Shown piece by piece: positions 8,503 through 17,391 of a stretch of 64,000 bases of DNA. This DNA is from Acidobacteriaceae bacterium. GTDB lineage: Bacteria > Acidobacteriota > Terriglobia > Terriglobales > Acidobacteriaceae. Position numbers and translations under genes: made by a program. Position 1 is the first letter of the stretch. The number at the start of each line of letters is the position of its first letter. Location of the stretch: assembly GCA_030041515.1 (NCBI GenBank), contig JASHNS010000081.1, positions 228,264 through 292,263 of the forward strand. Reading direction: 5' to 3'. The notes beneath the pieces were generated by a model. That model saw nothing but the letters and a program-made list of their open reading frames with translations. It did not search any database and had not been told where the DNA came from.

Positions 8503-9630
8503 ATGATGGCGGGTATGATTCGGAGCGCATGGTGGAGCGTGTTGCTGGTTGCGGCTCTCGCGGGAGCGGCGGCGGGGCAGACGCAACAGGCTGGCGGAGG
8601 AGTTTCCGGCCCGTGGGTGATGGAGCAGAGTGGCGTGACAGCGGGGCTGCGCGGGATTCACGCGGTGAGCGCCGAGGTCGCGTGGGCAAGCGGGACAGGC
8701 GGGACAATTCTGCGGACGGTGAATGGCGGCGCGACGTGGACGCGGTGCGCGGTGCCTTCGGGCGCGGAGAAGCTCGATTTCCGCGGCATCTGGGCGTGGG
8801 ACGCGCAGACGGCGATCGCCATGTCGAGCGGGCCGGGGGACCAGTCGCGGCTGTACAAGACGGTGGATGGATGCACGAACTGGAAGATGCTGTTCACGAA
8901 TCCAGACAAGGATGGGTTTTGGGATGCGATGGTGTTCTTCGCGTCTGGCCAGCGCGGGTATCTGCTCGGCGACCCTGTGCGCAAAGAGTTCGCATTCTTC
9001 ACAACGACCGACGGAGGACAAACGTGGAAACGGTCGCATTCTGCCGGGCTTGACGCTGGGCCAGAGGCAACGGGCGCGTTTGCTGCGAGCAATTCTTCGC
9101 TGCTCGGGACGGAACGTCAGCCTGTAGCATTCGGCACGGGCGGAGCCTACTTTTACACTCAGTCGTTCACCGGCACGATTGGCTTTGCCGTCCGTTCGGG
9201 CCCGATCCAGATGACGGAACAGTGGAACCGATCCCGAGTTCCCCTGGCCAGCGACGGAGATGCGGCGGGTATCTTCTCGCTTGGTTGGCGTGAGGGGAAG
9301 ATTCGGGGGTATGGATTTACCCTCTTGGCCGTCGGCGGCGACTACACGAAGCCCAACGACTCTGCCGGAACCGCGGCGTGGTCGGCGGATGGCGGGAAGA
9401 CGTGGACGGCGGCGGCGAAGCCTCCACATGGGTACCGCTCGGCGGTGGGGTGGGACGCGCGGCTGAAGGCGTGGATTACGGTGGGGACGAACGGGTCGGA
9501 CATCAGCTATGACGATGGAAAGACGTGGGTTCCGCTGGATGACGGGAACTGGAATGCGCTAAGCCTGCCGTGGGTGGTGGGGCCGGGCGGGCGTATCGCG
9601 AAGCTGGACGCTCACCGATCGAAACGCTGA
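8503..9630 (+). CDS. Secreted sialidase/YCF48-type beta-propeller protein
   Basis: The 375-residue product has a signal peptide (SAWWSVLLVAALAGAAAGQ) and repeated BNR/Asp-box-like blades: GTILRTVNGGATWTRC, SRLYKTVDGCTNWKMLF, FFTTTDGGQTWKRS, AWSADGGKTWTAA and ISYDDGKTWVPL. This indicates a six- or seven-bladed propeller of the sialidase or plant HCF136/YCF48 type. No sialidase arginine triad is evident, so an enzymatic role is not claimed; related proteins are often auto-annotated as oxidoreductase. A second ATG at 8515 is an equally good start. Confidence 0.7.
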   Translation: MMAGMIRSAWWSVLLVAALAGAAAGQTQQAGGGVSGPWVMEQSGVTAGLRGIHAVSAEVAWASGTGGTILRTVNGGATWTRCAVPSGAEKLDFRGIWAWDAQTAIAMSSGPGDQSRLYKTVDGCTNWKMLFTNPDKDGFWDAMVFFASGQRGYLLGDPVRKEFAFFTTTDGGQTWKRSHSAGLDAGPEATGAFAASNSSLLGTERQPVAFGTGGAYFYTQSFTGTIGFAVRSGPIQMTEQWNRSRVPLASDGDAAGIFSLGWREGKIRGYGFTLLAVGGDYTKPNDSAGTAAWSADGGKTWTAAAKPPHGYRSAVGWDARLKAWITVGTNGSDISYDDGKTWVPLDDGNWNALSLPWVVGPGGRIAKLDAHRSKR

Positions 9631-9672
9631 GCATTTCATCCCTCCGTCGCGTCCAGTTCTTGATCTGTCGCT

Positions 9673-9747
9673 CATCCGGCGTTTTCCAGAGGCCCTCCGA
9701 CCGGGCCGGGAAGGGTTCCTGGCCCGGAAACTTCAGAAAACGCATAG
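9673..9747 (+). promoter_or_regulatory. Nested inverted repeat in the gspF leader
   Basis: Outer arms GCGTTTTC (9679-9686) and GAAAACGC (9736-9743), extended by ATCC/GGAT, enclose inner arms CCGGGCC (9701-9707) and GGCCCGG (9721-9727). The element sits about 50 bases before the ATG of the first secretion-operon gene. It could fold as an RNA hairpin (leader control or processing) or terminate read-through from the upstream propeller gene, although no T-run follows. Confidence 0.5.
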
Positions 9748-9798
9748 GATGAGGGGAAGGGATCCTTTCGCCCGACGAGAATTGGGCGAGCACTCTCA

Positions 9799-10995
9799 AT
9801 GGCTGAATTTGTGATCAGACTGGCCGACGAGCGCGGCCATGTGCAGGAGCAGATCCAGGCGGCAGCGACAGCCGACGAGTTGCGGCAGCGCTTCACGCAG
9901 GCGGGGTACTACGTCTACTCGGTGAAGCCGCGCGGGCTGACGGGGACGGCGCGGAAGACGAAGCTCGAGGCGTTCCTGATCTTCAATCAGCAGTTCCTGA
10001 CGCTGATCAAAGCCGGCCTGCCAATTCTGGGTTCGCTGGAGATGCTGGCGAAGCAGCAGAAAAACGCGATTTTCGCGGGACAGCTACAGAACGTGGCGGC
10101 GCGGGTGCGGACGGGCGAGCCACCCTCCGCGGCGTTCGAGGCGCAGGGCGGATTTCCGCTGATGTACACGACGACCCTGCTGGCGGGCGAGCGGGCCGGG
10201 AATCTTGAAGAGGTGCTGGGCCGGTATTTGTCGTTTCAGCGCGTGGCGCTGGCGTTTCGCAAGAAGCTGAAGGCATCGCTGATTTATCCAACACTTCTGG
10301 TGTTTCTTGTGATCACGATGTTCATTTTCATGATCACCTTCGTGGTGCCGCAATTCGCGAAGCTCTACGACCAGATCGGGTCAAAGCTGCCGGCGATCAC
10401 GATTTTCATGCTGGAACTGGGCAAAGCGGCGCAGCATTACCTGATGTACATCGCGCCGGCGGCTGCGCTGGTCGGGTTTCTTCTCTGGCGCTGGAGCAAA
10501 AGCGATGCCGGCGGCGAACGCATCGACCGCATCCGGATCAGGCTGCCGATTTTTGGCAAGATCTGGCTGAAGTACCAGGTGGCGATGTTTGCGAGAACGC
10601 TTTCGACGCTGCTAACGGGAGGCATCCCGCTGGTGCCGTCGCTGGAAACGGCCGCGCGGACGATCACCAGCAAACGAATCGGCAAGGCGGTCGCTGCGTC
10701 GGTCACCAGCGTCCGCGAGGGCAAGGGCCTGGCAAAGAGCCTGGAGGCGACGGGGGTGTTCCCGGAGCTTTCGACCGAGATGATCGAGGTGGGCGAGTCC
10801 ACGGGCGCGCTGCCGCAGATGCTGAACTCCGTAGCCGAGTTTTTTGAGGAGGATGTGCAGACGGCGCTGACCGCCGCGCTGGCGCTGATCGAGCCGGCGA
10901 TTTTGATCGTGATGGGCGCAGTGGTGCTGACGATTCTGATCGCGTTGTATCTGCCGATTTTCTCCATGGGAAACACCACCAGCCTGGGAGGCTGA
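9799..10995 (+). CDS. gspF: Type II secretion / type IV pilus inner-membrane platform protein
   Basis: GspF/PilC-family polytopic protein, the inner-membrane platform on which the assembly ATPase acts. Two T2SSF domains are visible, each starting in a helical cytosolic region (FNQQFLTLIKAGLPILGSLEML near residue 62; FARTLSTLLTGGIPLVPSLETAA near 262) and ending in membrane segments (LIYPTLLVFLVITMFIFMITFVVPQF; LIEPAILIVMGAVVLTILIALYLPIF). The 398-residue length is normal. It opens an operon with the ATPase gene 11 bases downstream and the PilMNO-like genes after it. Confidence 0.93.
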   Translation: MAEFVIRLADERGHVQEQIQAAATADELRQRFTQAGYYVYSVKPRGLTGTARKTKLEAFLIFNQQFLTLIKAGLPILGSLEMLAKQQKNAIFAGQLQNVAARVRTGEPPSAAFEAQGGFPLMYTTTLLAGERAGNLEEVLGRYLSFQRVALAFRKKLKASLIYPTLLVFLVITMFIFMITFVVPQFAKLYDQIGSKLPAITIFMLELGKAAQHYLMYIAPAAALVGFLLWRWSKSDAGGERIDRIRIRLPIFGKIWLKYQVAMFARTLSTLLTGGIPLVPSLETAARTITSKRIGKAVAASVTSVREGKGLAKSLEATGVFPELSTEMIEVGESTGALPQMLNSVAEFFEEDVQTALTAALALIEPAILIVMGAVVLTILIALYLPIFSMGNTTSLGG

Positions 10996-11006
10996 CCGAG
11001 GTATTT

Positions 11007-12635
11007 ATGGCTGACACTGCAACCATCACGCTGCCCACGGAACAGGACGAGACCGCGCAGGCGCAGCTGCTGGCGAAGCGCTACCGCTCGGAATTCGTCG
11101 ACCTGCGCAACTTCCGCATTCAGCATGACGTGCTGCGCAGCGTTCCGGTGGACATGATGTTCCGCTACAACTTTGTACCGCTGGAGCAGCAGGAAGACCG
11201 CCTGGTGATCGCGGTGAGCGATCCCAGCAAGCTGATGATGATCGACGAAATCAGTGGCCTGCTGGGCCAGCGGATCGTGACACGCGTGGCCACGCTGTCG
11301 CAGATCACCGATCTGCTGAAGAAGACAGAACAGAGCCAGCGCGTGCTCGATGAAGCATCGGAAGGGCTGACTTTCGACGTGCTCTCGTCGGACGACAATC
11401 CGGACGAAAACATTTCGATTGAGAAGCTGACGTCAGAAGAGGACATCAGCCCGATCATCCGGCTGGTGGACACGACGATTTTCACGGCGCTGGAGCGGCG
11501 GGCGTCGGATATTCACATCGAGACGTACGACGACTCGGTGATCGTGAAGTACCGCATCGACGGCGTGCTGCAGGCGGCGATGGCACCGATTGCGAAAGAG
11601 CATCACACAACGATCCTGTCGCGCATCAAGGTCATGAGCGAGCTGGATATCGCGGAGCGCCGCGTGCCGCAGGACGGCCGATTCCGCGTGCGCTATAAGG
11701 GCCGGCTGATCGATTTTCGCGTCTCCATTATGCCGACGGTGCACGGCGAAAATGCCGTGTTGCGCGTGCTCGACAAGGAGTCGATGAGCGAAAAGTTCCG
11801 TAAGCTCACGCTGGACGTGGTGGGTTTCGCTGATGAAGATCTGAAGCGCTTTCGCCGGTACATTCGCGAGCCCTACGGCATGGTGCTGGTGACGGGGCCG
11901 ACGGGCTCCGGCAAGACGACCACACTCTACGCGGCGCTGAACGAAATCAAGAGCGACGAAGACAAGATCATCACCATTGAGGACCCGGTTGAATATCAGA
12001 TCCGCGGTATCACGCAGATTCCGGTGAACGAGAAAAAGGGGCTGACGTTCGCACGCGGGCTGCGGTCGATTTTGCGCCACGACCCGGACAAGATTCTGGT
12101 GGGCGAGATCCGCGACCAGGAGACGGCGCAGATCGCCATCAACTCCGCGCTGACGGGCCACCTGGTGTTCACCACGGTGCACGCCAACAACGTGCTCGAC
12201 GTGCTGGGCCGCTTCGTGAACATGGGCGTGGAGGTGTACAACTTCGTCTCGGCGCTGAACTGCATTCTGGCGCAGCGGCTGGTGCGCACCATCTGCGAAT
12301 ACTGCGTACAGGAAGTGCGGTATGACGACGAGATGCTGCTGGAGAGCGGGATGGATCTGAAGGAGTGGCGGGACTTCCCCTTTCGCGAGGGACGAGGGTG
12401 CATCGAATGCGGAGGCACCGGGTATCGGGGGCGGACGGCGATTCACGAACTGCTCGACCTCACCGATCCGATCCGCGAAATTATTCTCGAAAAGAAGCCG
12501 ACGTCGGAAATCCGCAAGCTGGCGCAGTCGGAGGGCATGTCGTTCCTGCGCGAGTCGGCGCTGGACCGGGTGCGGCGCGGGCTGACGACGCTGAAGGAAA
12601 TCAACAAGGTGACGTTTGTCGAGGCGACCCGATAA
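11007..12635 (+). CDS. gspE: GspE/PilB-family secretion ATPase
   Basis: Hexameric traffic ATPase that powers pseudopilus or pilus assembly. The 542-residue protein has an N-terminal MshEN/GspE-N domain, then the ATPase core with Walker A GPTGSGKTT (near residue 300), the Asp box (IITIEDPVEYQ), Walker B region (ILVGEIRDQETAQIA) and His box (LVFTTVHANN), followed by the tetracysteine zinc site CEYC..CIECGGTGYRGR typical of GspE/PilB assembly (not PilT retraction) ATPases. The stop overlaps the ATG of the following gene by one base (TAATG). Confidence 0.95.
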   Translation: MADTATITLPTEQDETAQAQLLAKRYRSEFVDLRNFRIQHDVLRSVPVDMMFRYNFVPLEQQEDRLVIAVSDPSKLMMIDEISGLLGQRIVTRVATLSQITDLLKKTEQSQRVLDEASEGLTFDVLSSDDNPDENISIEKLTSEEDISPIIRLVDTTIFTALERRASDIHIETYDDSVIVKYRIDGVLQAAMAPIAKEHHTTILSRIKVMSELDIAERRVPQDGRFRVRYKGRLIDFRVSIMPTVHGENAVLRVLDKESMSEKFRKLTLDVVGFADEDLKRFRRYIREPYGMVLVTGPTGSGKTTTLYAALNEIKSDEDKIITIEDPVEYQIRGITQIPVNEKKGLTFARGLRSILRHDPDKILVGEIRDQETAQIAINSALTGHLVFTTVHANNVLDVLGRFVNMGVEVYNFVSALNCILAQRLVRTICEYCVQEVRYDDEMLLESGMDLKEWRDFPFREGRGCIECGGTGYRGRTAIHELLDLTDPIREIILEKKPTSEIRKLAQSEGMSFLRESALDRVRRGLTTLKEINKVTFVEATR

Positions 12636-13564
12636 TGGCGGGACTCAAAAACATCTTTAGAGCCACGCCAGGCATGCGGCCGAGGCTGGCATGCGAAGTT
12701 CGGCCGGAGGGCGTGATCGCGGGCTATGGCGCGGCATTCGAAAAGCACGGTGCGGGCGAGCCGGTGCTGGCCTTCGCGGCGCTTCCCGAGGGTGCCCTGT
12801 CGCAGGGGCTAAAAGTGCCGAATTTGACGAACCGGCCGGCGGTAATCGCCGCGATGAGCCAGGCGCTGGATGCCACGAGCCCACGAGATCGTGCTCTTAC
12901 GGTCGTGGTTCCAGATGCGTCCGCGCGTGTGCTGCTGCTGGACTTCGACACGCTGCCTTCGCATCGCCAGGAAGCATTGCCGGTGGTGCGGTTCCGTCTG
13001 CGCAAGATGGTGCCGTTCGACGTGGAAACCGCGGCGGTGAGCTATCAGGCGATGGCGCACCGGAGTCATAGTGTGAGCGTGCTGGTGACGGTGATGCCCG
13101 GCGAGGTTCTGGCCGAGTATGAGGCGGCGGCGCGGGAGGCGGGTTACGAACCGGGCGCGGTGCTGCCCAGCACGCTGGCCGCGGTTGCTGTTCTGGGCAG
13201 CGAGGGCGCCCCTCTCGTTGTGAATCACACCGGCAACTCGGTGACCACCGCGGTGGCACAGGGCGATGAGTTGCTGCTGCATCGATCGATCGAACTGCCG
13301 TCCGAAGCGGGCGCGCGAAACGAGGAGATTGCACGGGCGGTGATCACCACACTTGCCTGGTATGAAGACACACTGCACGCCGTACCCGATTCGATCGGCT
13401 ATGCAGGACCGGGCGGGGCGGCGGCAGCAGCGGAGTCGCGCTGGATGGGATTTGTGGACCGGGCGCCTCGCATTGAAGATCTGGTTACGGCGCCATCTGC
13501 CGGATTGATGACGAGTATTCCGGCGGGCGTGGCTGCGGGAGTGATGGGGGCGCTGGCAATCTGA
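12635..13564 (+). CDS. pilM: PilM/GspL-like actin-fold assembly protein
   Basis: The 309-residue product sits where PilM lies in pil operons and starts in the TAATG overlap with gspE. Stretches RDRALTVVVPDASARVLLLDFDTLP, LPVVRFRLRKMVPFDVETAAVSYQ and VVNHTGNSVTTAVAQGDELLLHRSIELP resemble the actin-like fold of PilM or the cytoplasmic domain of GspL. There is no membrane segment before the C-terminus, so it is taken as a cytosolic PilM-type partner of the ATPase and of the PilN-like protein. Sequence similarity is modest; position in the operon carries much of the call. Confidence 0.75.
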   Translation: MAGLKNIFRATPGMRPRLACEVRPEGVIAGYGAAFEKHGAGEPVLAFAALPEGALSQGLKVPNLTNRPAVIAAMSQALDATSPRDRALTVVVPDASARVLLLDFDTLPSHRQEALPVVRFRLRKMVPFDVETAAVSYQAMAHRSHSVSVLVTVMPGEVLAEYEAAAREAGYEPGAVLPSTLAAVAVLGSEGAPLVVNHTGNSVTTAVAQGDELLLHRSIELPSEAGARNEEIARAVITTLAWYEDTLHAVPDSIGYAGPGGAAAAAESRWMGFVDRAPRIEDLVTAPSAGLMTSIPAGVAAGVMGALAI

Positions 13565-14307
13565 TGAAGATTACGGTCAATCTCGCCAGCCAGCCTTATG
13601 TGGAGCTGAGGCCCGTCTATCGGCGGCTGCGCACCTGGATGATCATTCTGGCGCTCACCGGCGGCGCGCTATGGTTTCTTTATCACAGCGAGCGCGGACG
13701 GGCGGAGGCAGCCACGGCGCGCGTGGCGATGGTGCAGAACCGCGTACAGGAACTCGAAAGCCAGGAGGAGCGCTACAAGGTACTGATGGCCGAGCCGAAG
13801 GACGCCGCGATTCTGCAGCAATCGGATTTTCTGAATGAGCTGTTTCGGCGCAAGGCGTTTTCCTGGACGGCGACCATGGAAGATCTCGAGAAAGTGCTGC
13901 CGGCCGGCGTGCAGGTGCTGAGCATCGAGCCGATCATCAGCAAAGACGGTCACGTCAGCATTCATTTGCGCGTCACGGGTGCGCGCGACAAAGCTCTGGA
14001 CCTGATCCGCAACCTGGAGCAGTCTCAGCACTTTGCATCCCCGCGGCTCATGACGGAAACTCTGGCGACCAACGGCAATGGACCGACTGGCGCAATGGAG
14101 CCCATCAGCGCGACGAATCAGGTGAATTTCGATATCCTCGCCGATTACCGGCCGCTGCCACTGCCGGCAAAGGCAGTCCAGGAGGAGAAAGCAGAAGAAG
14201 GCGCGACGACTCCGCAAGAGAAGACAAAGAGTGTGCCACACGCTCGACGCAGGAAGCCGGCCAAGCCTTCTGCGGCGGCTCCTGCAGGGAACGGGAGGCG
14301 CCCGTGA
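13564..14307 (+). CDS. pilN: PilN-like inner-membrane assembly protein
   Basis: The 247-residue product starts with the PilN signature KITVNLASQPY (PilN proteins begin with an INLLP-like peptide that docks onto PilM), has one membrane helix (TWMIILALTGGALWFLYH), a coiled coil (about 45-75, RVQELESQEERYK) and a ferredoxin-like periplasmic domain with LEKVLPAGVQVLSIEPIISKDGHVSIHLRVTG. The Lys/Pro-rich tail (EKTKSVPHARRRKPAKPSAAAP) is unusual. The stop/start overlap with the upstream gene is one base and with the next gene four bases, implying coupled translation. Confidence 0.8.
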   Translation: MKITVNLASQPYVELRPVYRRLRTWMIILALTGGALWFLYHSERGRAEAATARVAMVQNRVQELESQEERYKVLMAEPKDAAILQQSDFLNELFRRKAFSWTATMEDLEKVLPAGVQVLSIEPIISKDGHVSIHLRVTGARDKALDLIRNLEQSQHFASPRLMTETLATNGNGPTGAMEPISATNQVNFDILADYRPLPLPAKAVQEEKAEEGATTPQEKTKSVPHARRRKPAKPSAAAPAGNGRRP

Positions 14308-14912
14308 ACAGCATCCGGAAGTACCTGACGAAACTCAACCTGCACCTGATGTTGCTGGCCGTGATTGTGGCGGCCGATATTTTCCTCGGAGTGCGCTTTG
14401 CGCTGGCCTGGAGCGCGATCCGTTCGGATCAGTCAGGAAACTTTGTTCAGCAGCAGGTTCGCTATGGGCAGTTACTCGGCCAGATGAAGCATTTGAACGG
14501 CCTGCCGGAACGCGTGCAGCAGGCCAATGTCGACGCGCAGAAGTTCTACGATGCGCGCATCGCGCCGAATTACTCGACGGTGGTGGCGCAACTCGACGGT
14601 ACCGCGGTGAAGGATCAGGTGCGACTGGCGCGCGACGAGTACGCGCAGGCGCAGGCAATTGACGGGCTGACGGAGGTGCAGATCGACGCGGGCCTGAGCG
14701 GCCAGTACACCGACCTGATGCACTTCATTAACGATCTGGAGCGGGATAAGGACCACGTTTTCTTCATGATCGAGAACATCGCGTTCACCGGGCAGCAGGG
14801 AGGGCTGGTGAATCTGCGGCTGCGGCTGATCACTTTTCTGCGGCCAGGAGCGCCGGATCTGCCGCCGCCTGCTCCGCAGAAGGCAGAAGCTGCGAGCGGA
14901 GGCGCGCGATGA
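14304..14912 (+). CDS. pilO: PilO-like inner-membrane assembly protein
   Basis: The 202-residue protein has one N-terminal membrane segment (LNLHLMLLAVIVAADIFLGVRFAL), a coiled-coil spacer and a small periplasmic alpha/beta domain (IDAGLSGQYTDLMHFINDLERDKDHVFFMIENIAFTG), which is the PilO/GspM arrangement. It should pair with the PilN-like protein through the coiled coils. It overlaps its neighbours on both sides by four bases. Assignment rests on topology plus operon order. Confidence 0.75.
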   Translation: MNSIRKYLTKLNLHLMLLAVIVAADIFLGVRFALAWSAIRSDQSGNFVQQQVRYGQLLGQMKHLNGLPERVQQANVDAQKFYDARIAPNYSTVVAQLDGTAVKDQVRLARDEYAQAQAIDGLTEVQIDAGLSGQYTDLMHFINDLERDKDHVFFMIENIAFTGQQGGLVNLRLRLITFLRPGAPDLPPPAPQKAEAASGGAR

Positions 14913-15541
14913 AAACGGGCCTCGAGAACAAGCGAAATGTCGCGATTCTGGCAATGCTGCTGGTTGTGATGGCGGGAGCCCTGGTGTACTTCGTCAAGAC
15001 CGTGTTGATTGGAGGCGGACCTCCGGCGGCGGCTGTCGCCAGCGGGGAGACTCCGGCCAACACACCGGAAGCTCCGGAGCGGCGCACGGTGGCGGCCGGG
15101 ACGGCGGGGCCTGCCGCACAGAAGCTGCCGTCGCTCCAGAACCTCGATCCCACCCTGCATCCGGAGTTAATGGCGGGCGCGGAATCGCTGGAGTACACAG
15201 GGGACGGGCGCAACATCTTTTCGATGTCTTCGGCGCCGGCGCAGCGGAATATCGAGCCGGTGAAGGGTCCGGTGCGTCCTAACGGAGGCGTGAATGTCGC
15301 GCAGGGGCCACAGGGTCCACCGCCACCGCCTCCGATCGATCTCACGTTTTTTGGGTATGAGGCGGTGAATGGCGCCAGGAAGGCTTTCCTGTTGCACGGC
15401 GCAGACGTCTATATTGCCAGGGAAGGCGAGGTTGTGGACCATCACTACAAGATCCTCCGCATTAACCCGCTGTCGATTGAGGTCACGGATTTGCTGTACA
15501 ACAACACCCAGACTCTGCCGTTGGTGCAGGGCTTAGGCTAA
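14909..15541 (+). CDS. PilP/GspC-like periplasmic protein
   Basis: The 210-residue protein has an N-terminal anchor (NVAILAMLLVVMAGALVYFVKTVLI), a Pro/Ala-rich linker (about 35-75), then GRNIFSM and a small beta domain: IDLTFFGYEAVNGARKAFLLHG..VYIAREGEVVDHHYKILRINPLSIEVTDL. That beta domain is the homology-region fold shared by GspC and PilP, which connect the inner-membrane platform to the secretin. No secretin gene (gspD/pilQ) is in the window. Confidence 0.7.
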   Translation: MKTGLENKRNVAILAMLLVVMAGALVYFVKTVLIGGGPPAAAVASGETPANTPEAPERRTVAAGTAGPAAQKLPSLQNLDPTLHPELMAGAESLEYTGDGRNIFSMSSAPAQRNIEPVKGPVRPNGGVNVAQGPQGPPPPPPIDLTFFGYEAVNGARKAFLLHGADVYIAREGEVVDHHYKILRINPLSIEVTDLLYNNTQTLPLVQGLG

Positions 15542-15543
15542 GG

Positions 15544-16704
15544 ATGTTTTCTCGCTCCCACAATTCGCGCCATGACGGCGAGTCGGGCTTTGTGCTGCTC
15601 GCAGCGATCGTTTTGGTGGTCCTGTTGCTCATCAGCCTGGCGATTGCCGCACCGAAGGTGGCGCAGTCTCTGCAAAGAGACAAGGATCTGGAGACGATCC
15701 ATCGTGGAGAGCAGTACCGGAGGGCGATCAAGCTTTACTACCAGAAATTTGGTGCGTACCCCACGTCCGTGAAGCAGCTGCTGAATACCAACAACCTGCG
15801 CTTCCTGCGCGAGGAGTACACTGACCCGCTGACCGGCAAGAACGACTGGAAGCCGATCCTGTTTGGACACGCGCATGTGCGTCCGCTGGGCTTTTTTGGC
15901 AAGCCGCTGTCCGCGGTGGGGGGTATTGCGGCATCGGGGGTGATGGGGGGCGGAATGACACCGGGAATGTATGCCATTGAGCCTTCCTCTACCGACGCGA
16001 ATGGCAATCCAACCAGCGGGAGCAGCGGCAGCGACAATTCCACCGGAAATACCGACAACGCGAATGGCGGGGGCTTCGGTTCCAGCAATGGATCCATGGG
16101 CGGGGGCTTCGGGGCGAGCAGCGGCTCCACGGGGAGCGGGATGTTCGGGAACAGTCAGAGCGGCTTCGGCGGGAGCTTTGGCAGCAGCTTCGGGTCAGGC
16201 GGCAGCGGTTTCGGTGCAGGCAACGACATGTTTGGGGCAAGCAACAGTGGTATCGGGTCGAGCACAAGCGGATTGGGATCAACGACGAGTCCGACATCGG
16301 GTTCCTCGTTGGGTTCAGGATTTGGCACGTCGGCGACAACCTTCGGGGGGAGCGGCACGGGTCCCATTGTCGGCTTTACGCTTCCGGTCACCAGGCCATC
16401 GGTCATCGACTACATGGAGCAGACGGCGTACAACAAGTGGGAATTCAACTACGATCCCGCGGCCGATATGCTGCAGCAGGCCACGAGTTTGCTGGGTGGG
16501 GGGGCGACTATGAACAATTCAAGCTCCGCAACCACGGCGAACTCCTTCGGATTCGGCTCCAATTCCAGCACCAACGGTTCAAACTCACTCTTTGGCTCGT
16601 CGAATTCCGGAACCTCAAATGCAGGCGCAACATCGAATTCGGGGACGCAGGGCAGCGGGACAACCAATCCGCAATCGCCCACGCCGGATTCTCCGCAGCA
16701 ATAG
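15544..16704 (+). CDS. Pseudopilin-like protein with long Gly/Ser/Asn-rich region
   Basis: The 386-residue product begins with a prepilin-type signal (DGESGFVLLAAIVLVVLLL); cleavage is expected after Gly15. The residue at +5 is Ala, not the usual Glu, a substitution also known from the GspK-type minor pseudopilin at the tip. The next part (YRRAIKLYYQKFGAYPTSVKQLL..DPLTGKNDWKPI) is GspG-like. Residues about 150-265 are a low-complexity run of Gly, Ser, Asn and Phe (GGGFGASSG, SGFGGSFGSSFG). A second folded part (PVTRPSVIDYMEQTAYNKWEFNYDP) follows, then another Ser/Asn-rich tail. It closes the gspF operon and lies two bases after the preceding gene. A run of seven G at 16498-16504 is inside the gene. 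Confidence 0.75.
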   Translation: MFSRSHNSRHDGESGFVLLAAIVLVVLLLISLAIAAPKVAQSLQRDKDLETIHRGEQYRRAIKLYYQKFGAYPTSVKQLLNTNNLRFLREEYTDPLTGKNDWKPILFGHAHVRPLGFFGKPLSAVGGIAASGVMGGGMTPGMYAIEPSSTDANGNPTSGSSGSDNSTGNTDNANGGGFGSSNGSMGGGFGASSGSTGSGMFGNSQSGFGGSFGSSFGSGGSGFGAGNDMFGASNSGIGSSTSGLGSTTSPTSGSSLGSGFGTSATTFGGSGTGPIVGFTLPVTRPSVIDYMEQTAYNKWEFNYDPAADMLQQATSLLGGGATMNNSSSATTANSFGFGSNSSTNGSNSLFGSSNSGTSNAGATSNSGTQGSGTTNPQSPTPDSPQQ

Positions 16705-16707
16705 AAA

Positions 16708-16735
16708 GAGCCCATCTCCGGGAGGAGACGGGCTC
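16708..16735. terminator. Hairpin between convergent genes
   Basis: Arms GAGCCCATCTCC and GGAGACGGGCTC pair with one mismatch and lie between the end of the pseudopilin operon and the convergent IscA/ErpA gene. It has no long T-run, so termination efficiency is uncertain; it is placed to serve both directions. Confidence 0.55.
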
Positions 16736-16758
16736 TGGAATGCGCTGGAAGTGCTGGT

Positions 16759-17142
16759 TCAGACCTGAAACGACGAGCCGCAGCCGCAGGTGCTCTTGAC
16801 GGTCGGATTGTCGAACTTGAACCCGGCGGCTTCCAGGGTCTCCACGTAATCCACGACACAGCCGTTCAGGTACATCAGCGAGGTCGCGTCCACAAAGACC
16901 TTCAGGCCATTGAAGTCGTAGACCTTGTCCATCATGCCGGCCTGATTCTCGAACGACATGGAGTATTGGAAGCCAGAGCAGCCGCCGCCGACGACACCGA
17001 TGCGCAGCCCGGCGGGCAGAGGATCCTGGGTGGCCATGATTTCGCGGACCTTATTCACCGCATTGTCGGTGAGGCGGACCGGGGTAGTTTTGGCGGGCAC
17101 AGCTTCCGGGGTGCCAGTGGCGGGAACGGCGCTAGTAGCCAT
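16759..17142 (-). CDS. erpA: Iron-sulfur cluster A-type carrier (IscA/ErpA family)
   Basis: HesB/IscA-family protein that carries or inserts Fe-S clusters into target enzymes. The three conserved cysteines are present: Cys55 in GGGCSGFQY and Cys119/Cys121 in TCGCGSSF. Residues 21-127 align with the whole family domain (VRLTDNAVNKVREIMA at the front); residues 1-20 are a short Ala/Thr/Pro-rich extension. It is monocistronic and convergent with the pseudopilin operon. ErpA versus IscA cannot be separated with certainty. Confidence 0.9.
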   Translation of the reverse strand: MATSAVPATGTPEAVPAKTTPVRLTDNAVNKVREIMATQDPLPAGLRIGVVGGGCSGFQYSMSFENQAGMMDKVYDFNGLKVFVDATSLMYLNGCVVDYVETLEAAGFKFDNPTVKSTCGCGSSFQV

Positions 17143-17297
17143 AATGGATGAATCTCCTGGGGAGAAGCTTCTGCTCTCAGTGTAGCGCAGGGTGGCTCAC
17201 CTTTAAACATTAGATGTTCGGGGGGCGGCTGGGGTCGCAGGGGGTTGCCGGGGCTTACGGGGAGTCATCCTGCGCCGGCGTAGTATTCTGAAGGAAC

Positions 17298-17374
17298 GCG
17301 CCCGTAGCTCAGCTGGATAGAGCGGATGCCTCCGGAGCATCAGGTCGGGAGTTCGAATCTCTCCGGGCGCGCCA
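17298..17374 (+). tRNA. tRNA-Arg (anticodon CCG)
   Basis: A 77-base cloverleaf. The acceptor stem is GCGCCCG/CGGGCGC with an encoded CCA end at 17372-17374. The D-arm is GCTCAGCTGGATAGAGC, the anticodon stem GATGC/GCATC holds loop CTCCGGA (anticodon CCG, reads CGG), and the T-arm has the standard GTTCGAATC loop. Confidence 0.95.
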
Positions 17375-17391
17375 TACTGCCTTTTCCCCCT

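Noticed and set aside
8503..9630. Active sialidase
   Set aside because: Blade motifs are present but no catalytic Arg triad, Tyr or Glu set could be identified; only the propeller fold is claimed.
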